Shown: positions 1-6,126, counted from the first letter of the stretch. The stretch is 9,544 nucleotides of DNA from an uncultured Actinomyces sp. (GCA_937926195.1 CALEXZ010000164.1:1-9544); one strand, 5' to 3'. Notes: generated by a model not told the origin, from the sequence alone. Numbers and translations: made by a program.

Positions 1-382
1 GGGACTGGAAGGCGGTGGGCTCGCCGCGCTTGGCCTGCTCGATCTCGATCTCGAGCAGCGGCCTGAGCCAGGTGTCGACCAGCTTGCGCGGGCAGTGGTC
101 CGTGTGCAGCGCGAAGGTGATCGGGTACAGGTCGGCGATCGTGTAGGCGTAGGCGGACATGGCCAGGGAGCCCTTGACCCTGTCGGCGCGGGAGGAGCCG
201 GACCAGTAGGCGGCGCCCCCGTTGGAGACCTGGACGATGCCGTCGGACTCGGCCTCGGTGAAGCCCTGGAGGGCGGCGGAGAGCGTCTGCGATGAGGTGA
301 CGTTGATCGCGGGGATGGCGTAGCCGCCGGCCTTCGCGCGGTCGAGCATGTCGGCGTAGGACTCCGGGGTTGCAATGGCCAC
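1..382 (-). CDS. fba: class II fructose-bisphosphate aldolase, N-terminal part
   Basis: This is the cytoplasmic, zinc-dependent enzyme that reversibly splits fructose 1,6-bisphosphate into dihydroxyacetone phosphate and glyceraldehyde 3-phosphate in glycolysis and gluconeogenesis. The reverse strand encodes about 127 residues before the left edge cuts it off; the full family length is about 340. It begins MAIATPESYADML, has the family stretch YAIPAINVTSS (about residues 21-31), and carries the metal site HTDH at 93-96 followed by C97. That HxDH pattern matches the class IIA branch that includes E. coli FbaA. The start is GTG at 382-380, chosen because an AGGAGG (394-389) lies about 6 nt upstream. 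It follows trmH on the same strand after 172 bp containing a possible terminator, so it probably has its own promoter, which I could not pin down. The order pyrE, SpoU methylase, fba is a familiar actinobacterial neighbourhood. Confidence 0.95.
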   Translation of the reverse strand, partial: MAIATPESYADMLDRAKAGGYAIPAINVTSSQTLSAALQGFTEAESDGIVQVSNGGAAYWSGSSRADRVKGSLAMSAYAYTIADLYPITFALHTDHCPRKLVDTWLRPLLEIEIEQAKRGEPTAFQS

Positions 383-488
383 TGGGTGCCTCCTGATGTC
401 ATTCAAAGTGCAGTGGTGCGGTGCCGATTCTTCCACGGAAACCAGGTCGCGGGAACCGGGCGATGGTCCCGGGTCACCTACCGCCCCT

Positions 489-534
489 GAGCCGCCGCCC
501 GCACGGCCCGCGCCCGGCGACGTCGCGGCGGCTC
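489..534 (-). terminator. possible terminator after trmH
   Basis: A perfect 10-bp inverted repeat, GAGCCGCCGC (489-498) with GCGGCGGCTC (525-534), starts 20 nt past the trmH stop. The loop is long (26 nt) and GC-rich and no U-tract follows, so this is a plausible actinobacterial-style terminator rather than a certain one. The rest of the 383-554 gap holds only the fba Shine-Dalgarno and presumably the fba promoter. Confidence 0.4.
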
Positions 535-554
535 GTCCCGGCAGCGCGCCGTTG

Positions 555-1280
555 TCAGTCCGGGGCTTGGCCTGCGTGCTGGAGGACCCAGGTGTGCATC
601 GCCACCGCGGCGGCCGCCGCGACGTTGATCGACCGGGTGGAGCCGTACTGGCCGATGCGCAGCAGCCGGTGGGCGCCGTCGAGCAGCGCCGGGCTGATGC
701 CGGCCCCCTCGGAGCCAAAGACCATGAGGCAGCGCTCGGGCAGGGAGGCCGTCTCCAGGGGCTCGGCGCCGGGACCGTTGTCGACGGCGACCACCTCGTA
801 GTGCTCGGCGACGGCCCAGGCCAGCAGGTCCGGGGCGTGCTCGTGGTGGCGCACGTCGAGGTAGCGGTTGGTGACCATGGCACCGCGCTTGTTCCAGCGC
901 CGTCGGCCCACGATGTGCACGGCGCCGACGTTGAAGGCGTTCGCGGACCTCACGATGGAGCCGATATTGAGGTCCTGGCTGACGTTCTCGATGGCGACGT
1001 GCAGCGTGTGGGCGCGCCCGGCCAGGTCCTCACGGATGGCCTCGGTGCGCCAGTAACGGTAGCGGTCGACGACGTTGCGCCGGTCCCCCTCGCGCAGGAG
1101 CACGGGGTCGTAGCGGGGGTCGCGCGGCCAGGCAGCCTCTCCCCCGGGCCAGGGTCCGACGCCGACCTCCCGGACGTCGGCCGGACGGTCCTCCTCCGGC
1201 TCCAGCGGGGCGTGACCAGGGTGGTTGGCGCTAGTCACGGGAGCCGTCCCCGAGGGCGCCTCGTCGTAGAGCTGCATCAC
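555..1280 (-). CDS. TrmH/SpoU-family RNA 2'-O-methyltransferase
   Basis: A SPOUT-class enzyme that transfers a methyl group from S-adenosylmethionine to a ribose 2'-OH of tRNA or rRNA. The three SpoU motifs are intact: motif 1 NIGSIVRSANAF at about 105-116 (N105, R111), motif 2 MVFGSEGAGIS at 186-196 (E191), and motif 3 GSTRSINVAAAAA at 213-225 (S214, N219). Together they form the knotted SAM site. The specific RNA target cannot be read from sequence. At 241 residues it is near normal family length, but the first 65 residues are low-complexity and rich in Pro, Glu and Gly. The GTG at 1280-1278 has no Shine-Dalgarno. High G/C at third codon positions continues upstream of this GTG in the same frame to about 1307, where a TGA (1313-1311) blocks it. 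The true start is therefore doubtful, and the gene may once have been fused to the small frame upstream (see 1231-1551). It is last in the pyrE operon. Confidence 0.88.
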   Translation of the reverse strand: MMQLYDEAPSGTAPVTSANHPGHAPLEPEEDRPADVREVGVGPWPGGEAAWPRDPRYDPVLLREGDRRNVVDRYRYWRTEAIREDLAGRAHTLHVAIENVSQDLNIGSIVRSANAFNVGAVHIVGRRRWNKRGAMVTNRYLDVRHHEHAPDLLAWAVAEHYEVVAVDNGPGAEPLETASLPERCLMVFGSEGAGISPALLDGAHRLLRIGQYGSTRSINVAAAAAVAMHTWVLQHAGQAPD

Positions 1281-1551
1281 GCTCAGCGGGTCGCCGGTGA
1301 GTAGTTCCCTTCAGCGGCGCATAGTCCCGGTCCGTGCCCCGGCTGCTGATGCTGAGCGTGATCCCGATGCGGAGCGGTGCCTCAACGATTCGCCGCATCT
1401 CGTCAAGAGCGCTGTCTCTAGACTGGAAGAAGGTACGGGAGGACATGCGGGCGACCAACTCCTGGCGGTTCTTCTCGGTGATGAGGTCCATGATGAGGAG
1501 CCGCTTCTTCAACGGGTCGACGGGCACATGGTCGGGCTCAGTCGTCCTCAC
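1231..1551 (-). CDS. small unknown protein, probably a frame-disrupted leader of trmH
   Basis: No family was recognised. The frame can start at GTG 1551-1549, overlapping the end of the LemA-like gene by 14 nt, and runs to TAG 1233-1231, overlapping trmH by 50 nt (106 residues). ATGs at 1581 and 1491 are alternatives, and none has a convincing Shine-Dalgarno. The part from about 1551 to 1309 looks coding: it has high G/C third positions and a charged, helix-like composition (for example MDLITEKNRQELVARM). After K at 1311-1309 the third positions become A/T-rich in this frame, while the trmH frame becomes G/C-rich. Dropping one G from the GGG at 1309-1307 would join this frame to trmH as a single 331-residue reading frame. 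It is either a short coupled gene or the N-terminal part of a longer TrmH protein broken by a 1-nt insertion or sequence error. Confidence 0.4.
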   Translation of the reverse strand: MRTTEPDHVPVDPLKKRLLIMDLITEKNRQELVARMSSRTFFQSRDSALDEMRRIVEAPLRIGITLSISSRGTDRDYAPLKGTTHRRPAERDAALRRGALGDGSRD

Positions 1552-2089
1552 CGAGGGGGCCCGGGCGGAAACGCTCGGCATGCACCCGGCCGACGCGACG
1601 TGCTGCGAGGATCACCAGGGGAAGCCGGACCGTCCGGTTGTAGCCGGAGGCAAGCCGGTCGTAACGCTCCCCGACGGTCTCGGTCTCGTCCCAGGCGCGG
1701 CCGTAGGCACGCTGAGCGGCCCTCACCGGCATCGCCACAGTCGAGGTCTCGGCGGCGAGCACTCGGTCGAGGGCCGTGACCATGTCGTGCAGGCGGGCCT
1801 CCCGCCGAGCCCGTTCCTCCGGGCTGCCCGTGCGTGCGACGTCGTTGATCGCGTGCTCGATGAACTCGCGCCGACGCTCAGAGAGCAGATGGTGCGCGTC
1901 GGTCACACTCACCAGCTCCTCGGCGGCTGCGTGGTGGCGCACGAGCACTGTCTCGAGCTGGGCCCAGGCGGCGTCAACGGCGTCTGCGGCCCGCCGCAGA
2001 CGCCGGACCGCCAACAGCCACAGGCCCGCCAGGGCGAGCGCCAGAACGAGGACGGCCAGCGACACCTCCCCCGCGGTCAGCTCGAACAC
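1538..2089 (-). CDS. LemA-like membrane-anchored protein
   Basis: A 183-residue protein with a single N-terminal membrane segment (about 9-28, VSLAVLVLALALAGLWLLAV), followed by a basic RRLRR stretch and a long, charged, mostly helical domain. The helical part matches the LemA pattern: an early VDAAWAQLETVLVRHHAAAEELV helix pair (residues about 38-60) and a C-terminal YNRTVRLPLVILAARRVG segment (about 150-167), which corresponds to the family's YN...P motif. LemA proteins have no established biochemical function in actinobacteria and are thought to be anchored with the helical domain outside or at the membrane face. The start is GTG 2089-2087, only 3 nt after the pyrE stop, so translation is probably coupled. 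No clear Shine-Dalgarno is visible. Assignment to the family is by pattern only and could be a distant relative. Confidence 0.72.
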   Translation of the reverse strand: MFELTAGEVSLAVLVLALALAGLWLLAVRRLRRAADAVDAAWAQLETVLVRHHAAAEELVSVTDAHHLLSERRREFIEHAINDVARTGSPEERARREARLHDMVTALDRVLAAETSTVAMPVRAAQRAYGRAWDETETVGERYDRLASGYNRTVRLPLVILAARRVGRVHAERFRPGPLGEDD

Positions 2090-2092
2090 GCT

Positions 2093-2662
2093 CTACCCCA
2101 GCCCCAGGTCGGCCAGGTCCAGCGCGGCGAGGTACGGCAGGCCGGCGGCCTCGATGCGCTCACGGGCACCGGTGTCACGGTCGACGATGACGGCCACGGC
2201 GAGCACCCGGGCCCCGGCCTGGCGCAGGGCCTCGACGGCCTCCAGCGGGGAGCCGCCGGTCGTCGAGGTGTCCTCCAGGACGACGACGCTGCGCCCCGAG
2301 ACCTCCGGACCCTCGACGCGCCGCCTCATGCCGTGGTCCTTGGCGGCCTTGCGCACGACGAAGGCGTCAAGGTCGAGGCCGCGCGAGGCGGCGGCGTGGA
2401 GCATGGCGGTGGCCACGGGGTCCGCCCCCATGGTGAGGCCGCCGACGGCGTCGACCTCCTCGGTGCTGTACCCGGCCTCCTCGAGCATGTCGATCATGAC
2501 GTGACCGATGAGGGGCGCGGCCTCGTGGTGCAGGGTGGCGCGGCGCATGTCGACGTAGAAGTCGGACTCGAGGCCGGAGGCCAGGGTGACCTTGCCGTGG
2601 ACGACGGCGAGGTCGCGGACGAGCTGGGCGAGGCGGGTGCGCTGAGGGTCGTTCGTGCTCAC
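2093..2662 (-). CDS. pyrE: orotate phosphoribosyltransferase
   Basis: This cytoplasmic enzyme makes orotidine 5'-monophosphate from orotate and PRPP, the fifth step of UMP synthesis. The 189-residue product is of usual length. The PRPP-binding signature VVVLEDTSTTGGSPLEAV spans about 126-143. The orotate-side segment GKVTLASGLESDFYVD lies at 23-38, and the mobile catalytic loop with RKAAKDHGMRRRVEG at 104-118 supplies K105 and K108. The start is GTG 2662-2660, just upstream of STNDPQRTR. There is no Shine-Dalgarno; instead TAGCCT lies exactly 6 nt before the GTG, suggesting a leaderless transcript. It appears to lead an operon with the LemA-like gene (3-nt gap), the small frame and trmH. The rest of the pyrimidine pathway is not in the window. 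Confidence 0.95.
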   Translation of the reverse strand: MSTNDPQRTRLAQLVRDLAVVHGKVTLASGLESDFYVDMRRATLHHEAAPLIGHVMIDMLEEAGYSTEEVDAVGGLTMGADPVATAMLHAAASRGLDLDAFVVRKAAKDHGMRRRVEGPEVSGRSVVVLEDTSTTGGSPLEAVEALRQAGARVLAVAVIVDRDTGARERIEAAGLPYLAALDLADLGLG

Positions 2663-2668
2663 CCCACC

Positions 2669-2674
2669 AGGCTA
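2669..2674 (-). promoter_or_regulatory. putative -10 of leaderless pyrE promoter
   Basis: TAGCCT on the minus strand (2674-2669) fits the actinobacterial TANNNT -10 element. It is followed by 6 nt (GGTGGG) and then the pyrE GTG, so transcription would begin at or next to the start codon. The matching -35 region falls inside the hairpin at 2680-2722 and has no TTGACA-like sequence. Confidence 0.5.
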
Positions 2675-2679
2675 GGTGA

Positions 2680-2722
2680 ACGGCGCCGGGGGCCGCACCC
2701 GACGTGCGGTCCCCGGCGCCGT
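2680..2722 (-). terminator. long hairpin between merR and pyrE
   Basis: A 19-bp inverted repeat, 2680-2698 with 2704-2722, has a 5-nt loop and a single G-T-type mismatch in the stem. It begins 23 nt after the merR stop. It has no U-tract but is very stable, the usual form of a terminator in high-GC actinobacteria. It ends 5 nt before the pyrE -10, so the two elements abut. Confidence 0.72.
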
Positions 2723-2730
2723 CAACCGGC

Positions 2731-2760
2731 TCAGGCCAGCGGGACTCAGGCCAGCGGGAC
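2731..2760. repeat. 15-bp tandem duplication over the merR stop codon
   Basis: TCAGGCCAGCGGGAC occurs twice in a row (2731-2745 and 2746-2760). On the minus strand each copy reads V-P-L-A-stop, so the last four codons and the stop codon are duplicated in frame. The first stop reached (2748-2746) ends the protein; the second copy is untranslated. Confidence 0.9.
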
Positions 2761-3575
2761 GCAGACCTCGGTGACCAGCTCGGCCTCGCTGACCTCCTCG
2801 GGGCTGTTGAGGTAGATGGTGAAGACCCGGGTGCCGATGTCGTCGCCGCAGGCGACGCGGAGCCCCTCCTCGGCCAGGCGCTGGCCGAGGAGGGTGTGGG
2901 CCTCGGCGATCCGGGCGTAGGGGCCCACGACCCGGGCGACGAGGCAGTCGCGCGCGGCCAGCTCCACGCGCTCCAGGGGTGCGCTGACCTCGGCGTCGGC
3001 GGGCACGGTGACGAAGACCGACAGGTCGACGTCGTGCTCGGTGTACTCGACGTCGTGCTCGACGACGCCGCACGGCCCGTCCGGCTCCAGGCCCTGGGCG
3101 GTCAGAAGAGGGACGAGACGCTGCCACAGCTGGGGCTCGTCGCTGTAGGTCGGCACGGTGCCGCGCAGGGTCGCGACGCTCATGGCAGGCACGGTACGGC
3201 GGGTGACGGTGATGGACATGGTGGGCTCTCCTTCGTTGAGCATGCGGGTGACGAGGGCCAGCCGCCCCTGGACCGCGCTCAGCTCCCCGGCGAGGACCTC
3301 GCGCTGAAGCTCCAGCGCACGGGTCCAGGCCGGGGTGCCGCGGGCGGCGAGGAGGGCGGGAATGGCGGAGACGCCGACGCCGATGTCGCGCAGCCTGCGC
3401 ACGTGTGCCGCGTCCTCGAGCTGTGCCGGGGCGTAGCGGCGGTGGCCCGTCACCGGGTCCACCTGCGCGCGGGGACCAGGACGCCGTGGGCGTCGTAGTG
3501 ACGCAGCATGCGCACGGACAGTCGCGCCAGGGAGCTGAACTCCCCGATACTCAACAAGGTCGTGGTCTCGGCCAT
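2746..3575 (-). pseudogene. MerR-family regulator with GyrI-like effector domain, frameshifted
   Basis: MerR activators bind stretched promoters through an N-terminal winged helix and sense small molecules through the C-terminal domain. Translation from ATG 3575-3573 gives a clear MerR helix-turn-helix start (LSIGEF, then VRMLRHYDAHGVLVPA, residues 8-36). It then meets a stop at 3452-3450 after 41 residues. The remainder, QVDPVTGHRRYAPAQL onward, continues in another frame to 2746. The break lies in GCGCGC at 3465-3470: removing one GC unit restores a 275-residue protein of normal family length. The downstream part holds the coiled-coil linker (about LELQREVLAGELSAVQGRL) and a complete GyrI-like effector-binding domain from MSITVTRRTVPAM to the end. 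Because everything after the shift is intact, this is either a recent mutation, a reversible slip, or a sequence error. It lies 54 nt after tpx on the same strand, and no transporter or resistance gene next to it suggests a target. Confidence 0.85.
3217..3233 (-). promoter_or_regulatory. internal Shine-Dalgarno and start for the GyrI-like domain
   Basis: Inside the merR reading frame, AAGGAG (3233-3228) sits 8 nt before an in-frame ATG (3219-3217) that begins exactly at the effector domain (MSITVTRR). This is among the best Shine-Dalgarno matches in the window, although the codons also encode N-E-G-E-P-T. It could yield a free 157-residue effector domain even though the full-length frame is broken. 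Confidence 0.45.
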
Positions 3576-3581
3576 GGAGGG

Positions 3582-3612
3582 AGCCTGTCGCCTCACACCG
3601 TGGCAGGTTCAA
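3582..3612 (-). promoter_or_regulatory. putative merR promoter with 19-bp spacer and dyad
   Basis: On the minus strand TTGAAC (3612-3607), a 19-nt spacer and CAGGCT (3587-3582) precede the merR ATG, with 6 nt between the hexamer and the ATG. A 19-bp spacer is typical of promoters activated by MerR proteins. An imperfect dyad with arms CCTGCCAC and GCGACAGG (3607-3584; 6 of 8 outer pairs match) lies almost centred on the spacer. This suggests autoregulation, although both the -10 and the dyad are weak matches. Confidence 0.35.
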
Positions 3613-3629
3613 GCACCCGCCTCACCGCC

Positions 3630-4127
3630 TCAGCCCAGAGCGGCGAGGGCGACGTCGTAGTCGGGCTCGTCGGTGATCTCGGTGACCTGCTCGGTGTGGC
3701 GCACCACGCCGTCGGCCCCGATGACCACGACCGCACGCGCCAGCAGTCCGGCCAGCGGGCCCTCCGCCATGGTCACGCCGTAGTCCTCCCCGAAGGAGGA
3801 GCGGAAGGCCGAGGCGGTCACGACGTCGGACAGGCCCTCGGCGCCGCAGAAGCGCGCCTGGGCGAAGGGCAGGTCCTTGCTCACGCACAGGACGGTCGTG
3901 TTCTCCAGGCCGGCGGCGCGCGTGTTGAACTCGCGCACGGACTGGGCGCACACGCCGGTGTCCACCGAGGGGAAGATCGACACGATGACGCGGCGCCCGG
4001 CCAGGGAGGCGCTGGTGACCTCGCCCAGGTCGGCACCGACCAGCTCGAAGGCGGGGGCGGCGGAGCCGACGGCGGGCAGCTCGCCGACGGTGGAGACGGG
4101 GGACTCGTGGAAGGTGAGAGAAGCCAT
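3630..4127 (-). CDS. tpx: thiol peroxidase (Tpx-type peroxiredoxin)
   Basis: A cytoplasmic atypical 2-Cys peroxiredoxin that reduces hydrogen and alkyl peroxides using thioredoxin. The 165-residue length is standard. The peroxidatic cysteine is C60 in FPSVDTGVCAQS, with the supporting Thr57 and Arg65. The resolving cysteine is C94 in DLPFAQARFCGAEGL, and a further C81 sits where the family often has a third cysteine. The N-terminus (LTFHESPVSTVGELPAVGSAAPAFELV) is characteristic of Tpx rather than AhpC or Bcp. The start is ATG 4127-4125. No Shine-Dalgarno is visible, but GACTAT lies 6 nt upstream, so the message may be leaderless. It is between the dehydrogenase gene and the broken merR, all on the minus strand; the hairpin at 4150-4180 suggests a separate transcript. 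Confidence 0.95.
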   Translation of the reverse strand: MASLTFHESPVSTVGELPAVGSAAPAFELVGADLGEVTSASLAGRRVIVSIFPSVDTGVCAQSVREFNTRAAGLENTTVLCVSKDLPFAQARFCGAEGLSDVVTASAFRSSFGEDYGVTMAEGPLAGLLARAVVVIGADGVVRHTEQVTEITDEPDYDVALAALG

Positions 4128-4133
4128 GGGCCG

Positions 4134-4139
4134 ATAGTC
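4134..4139 (-). promoter_or_regulatory. putative -10 of leaderless tpx promoter
   Basis: GACTAT (4139-4134, minus strand) keeps the A at position 2 and T at position 6 of TANNNT and is followed by 6 nt (CGGCCC) and the tpx ATG. It matches the spacing seen at pyrE, the dehydrogenase gene and xth but differs in sequence. Confidence 0.33.
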
Positions 4140-4149
4140 CCACGCCCGG

Positions 4150-4180
4150 CTCTCGGACCGCCAGGGCGCTCACCCGAGAG
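4150..4180 (-). terminator. possible terminator after the dehydrogenase gene
   Basis: A perfect 7-bp inverted repeat, CTCTCGG (4150-4156) with CCGAGAG (4174-4180), has a 17-nt loop and begins 17 nt after the dehydrogenase stop. It is weak in stem length but well placed, ending 10 nt before the tpx -10. Confidence 0.35.
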
Positions 4181-4197
4181 TGAAAGCCCCTCGCCCC

Positions 4198-5034
4198 TCA
4201 GTACCGGGTGCGGCGGGTGGCGTGCCCGGCAACCCGGCGCACGAACCAGCGGGGGCTCACGCGCAGCAGCGCGTTGGCCACCTGGTAGCGCACCGACGGC
4301 GTGCAGATGACCTGGCCGCGACGCACCGCCGCCAGCGCCTGGCGGGCGACGTCGTCGGCGTCGAGCCACACCGCCTCGGGCCAGGCCCGCTCGTCGATGC
4401 CCGCACGGCTGTGGAACTCCGAGTGGGTCAGCCCCGGGTTGAGCACGGTCGCGCTCACGCCGGTGCCGCGCAGCTCGCTCGCCAGGCCCTCGGTGAAGGT
4501 CCGCACCCAGGCCTTGTGGGCCGCGTAGGTGCCCATCGCCGTCAGGGCCGTCACGCTCGCGACATTGAGCACCGCGCCGTACCCGCACTCGACCATCCCC
4601 GGCACCGCCGCGTGGGTGAGCTCGAGGACCGAGCCCACCATGACGTCCAGCGCCCGGCGCTCCTGGGCGAGGTCACCGCCGACGAAGGACTGCCCGACGG
4701 CGAAGCCGGCGTTGTTGACCAGCAGGTCCACCGGCCGGAGCGCCACCTCCTGCTCCGTGTGGGGCCGGTCGGCGGCCGGGGCGGAGGAGCGTGTTCCCTC
4801 GGGCAGGCTCACCCGCAGGCGCTCGGCGACCCGCTCACGCCCCTGGGCGGTGGACAGGTCCGCGGCGAGGACCTGCACCCCGACCCCGGCGCACTGGTGG
4901 AGCTCGTGCGCGACCTGTGCCAGGCGCTCGGCGTCGCGGGCGACGAGGACAAGGTCGTGCTGGCCGACGGCGATCTCACGGGCAAGAGCGAGGCCGATGC
5001 CGCTGGTGGCCCCGGTAACGAGTGCGGTTCCCAT
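4198..5034 (-). CDS. short-chain dehydrogenase/reductase (classical SDR)
   Basis: An NAD(P)-dependent oxidoreductase of the Rossmann-fold SDR superfamily; the substrate cannot be told from sequence. The 278-residue protein has the cofactor motif TGATSGIG (7-14), an acidic D59 after strand 4, the structural NNAG (107-110), catalytic S160 in NVASVTALT, and YxxxK as Y170-AAH-K174. The PG motif (NPGLTHSEF) follows at about 199. R33 after strand 2 (VLVARDAERL) hints at NADP(H). An insert of about 20 polar residues at 78-98 is longer than usual for the family and may be a surface loop. The C-terminal tail is very basic (WFVRRVAGHATRRTRY). The start is ATG 5034-5032. There is no Shine-Dalgarno; TAGCCT stands 6 nt before the ATG. 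It stands alone between two hairpins, so it is probably a single-gene transcript. Confidence 0.92.
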   Translation of the reverse strand: MGTALVTGATSGIGLALAREIAVGQHDLVLVARDAERLAQVAHELHQCAGVGVQVLAADLSTAQGRERVAERLRVSLPEGTRSSAPAADRPHTEQEVALRPVDLLVNNAGFAVGQSFVGGDLAQERRALDVMVGSVLELTHAAVPGMVECGYGAVLNVASVTALTAMGTYAAHKAWVRTFTEGLASELRGTGVSATVLNPGLTHSEFHSRAGIDERAWPEAVWLDADDVARQALAAVRRGQVICTPSVRYQVANALLRVSPRWFVRRVAGHATRRTRY

Positions 5035-5040
5035 GGGCCA

Positions 5041-5046
5041 AGGCTA
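5041..5046 (-). promoter_or_regulatory. putative -10 of leaderless SDR promoter
   Basis: TAGCCT (5046-5041, minus strand), then TGGCCC, then ATG. The hexamer and the 6-nt spacing are identical to those of pyrE and xth. No -35 consensus is seen; that position falls in the stem of the upstream terminator. Confidence 0.5.
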
Positions 5047-5059
5047 TCGGCGGGCAGAC

Positions 5060-5100
5060 GACGGCGCCCGTCGCGTCCCCATATCGCGACGGGCGCCGTC
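5060..5100 (-). terminator. terminator of the ABC importer operon
   Basis: A perfect 16-bp inverted repeat, GACGGCGCCCGTCGCG (5060-5075) with its complement at 5085-5100, has a 9-nt loop (TCCCCATAT). It starts 19 nt after the MalG-like permease stop. No U-tract follows, as is common in high-GC actinobacteria. Confidence 0.8.
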
Positions 5101-5119
5101 CGCGGGCGTCCCCGGCCCC

Positions 5120-6112
5120 TCAGCCCTTGACCGCGCCGGCGGCGAGGCCGGCCTGCCAGAAGCGCTGAAGGAACAGGAACAGGACTATGAGCGGCAGGAC
5201 GCCGAAGAGCGCCCCCTGGAGAACGGCCCCGTACACCGGGTCGAAGTAGGACATCATGCCGTACAGGCCCAGCGTCACCGGCTTGAGCTCGGTGTTGTTC
5301 GTGACCATCATGAGCGGCAGGAGGAAGTTGTTCCAGGTGGCCACGAAGATGAACAGGAAGATCGTCACCATGGCCGGTGCCAGCAGGCGCAGCACCATCG
5401 TGAAGAAGATGCGGAACTCCCCCGCACCGTCGATGCGGGCAGCCTCCAGCAGCTCGTCGGGCACCGAGCTGGAGGCGTACATGGTTCCGAGGAACACGCC
5501 GAAGGGGCTCACGCAGGAGGGGATGATGATCGACCACACGGTGTCCGTCAGCCCCAGCGTGTGCATGACGATGTACAGCGGGATCGTCAGCACGGAGATC
5601 GGCAGCAGCAGGCCCACCATGACGCTGCCGGACAGGACCGTGGCCCCCCGGAAGCGGAACTTGCTCATGCCGTAGCCGGCCATGACCGAGATGAGGGTGC
5701 CCACGACGCCCGCGACGGTCGAGTACAGCAGGGAGTTGCCCACCCAGCGCCAGAACATGTTTCCGGTCCAGCCCATGAGGGCGGAGTAGTTCTCCCCGAC
5801 GGCGTTGCCTGCGAACCAGAAGCCGTTGGAGGTGAGGATGTCCGAGTTGGACTTCGTGGCGTTGACGACGACCCAGTAGATCGGGAAGACGAAGTACAGC
5901 AGGACCATGACCATGACGACCCAGGTGATCGTCCTGGCGAGGCGGCTGGGCTCGAGGGCCCGGGCGTGGTCGGAGGTCGAGGGGTAGTAGACGCGCCCGT
6001 CGGGCAGCGTCGCCGTGCGGCGACGGCGTGCGTTGGCGGCGCAGACCGACGGGCCGGCCGCGACGGCGGCGGGGGCGTCGGCCGAGGACGTGGCGCTGGA
6101 GGTGGTGCTCAT
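5120..6112 (-). CDS. carbohydrate ABC transporter permease, MalG-like
   Basis: Inner-membrane subunit of a CUT1-type sugar importer (binding-protein-dependent transport family 1). The 330-residue protein has about 60 cytoplasmic residues rich in Ala, Ser and Arg, then six membrane segments near 61-84, 125-147, 157-180, 190-212, 243-268 and 300-317. The EAA loop, EAARIDGAGEFRIFFTMVLRL, begins at about 223 and is where the ATPase docks. The short C-terminal end after the last segment (QRFWQAGLAAGAVKG) is typical of MalG-type partners. The start at ATG 6112-6110 (MSTTSS) is preferred; AGAGG lies 10 nt upstream. An alternative GTG at 6130-6128 would overlap the previous stop by 4 nt and add six residues. 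It is the last gene of the operon, 14 nt after the MalF-like permease. Confidence 0.93.
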   Translation of the reverse strand: MSTTSSATSSADAPAAVAAGPSVCAANARRRRTATLPDGRVYYPSTSDHARALEPSRLARTITWVVMVMVLLYFVFPIYWVVVNATKSNSDILTSNGFWFAGNAVGENYSALMGWTGNMFWRWVGNSLLYSTVAGVVGTLISVMAGYGMSKFRFRGATVLSGSVMVGLLLPISVLTIPLYIVMHTLGLTDTVWSIIIPSCVSPFGVFLGTMYASSSVPDELLEAARIDGAGEFRIFFTMVLRLLAPAMVTIFLFIFVATWNNFLLPLMMVTNNTELKPVTLGLYGMMSYFDPVYGAVLQGALFGVLPLIVLFLFLQRFWQAGLAAGAVKG

Positions 6113-6126
6113 GTCGTCGCTGCCTC

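Noticed and set aside
1334..2815. A 493-codon open frame on the plus strand
   Set aside because: It is antisense to pyrE, the LemA-like gene and trmH-proximal sequence, whose products match known families. Its translation is low-complexity (Gly, Arg, His, Val), typical of shadow frames in very GC-rich DNA.
3576..3612. An alternative ATG at 3612 giving an uninterrupted 288-residue MerR-like frame
   Set aside because: The first 49 residues in that frame are the MerR helix-turn-helix DNA read out of frame. The genuine HTH sequence is encoded from 3575 in the other frame.
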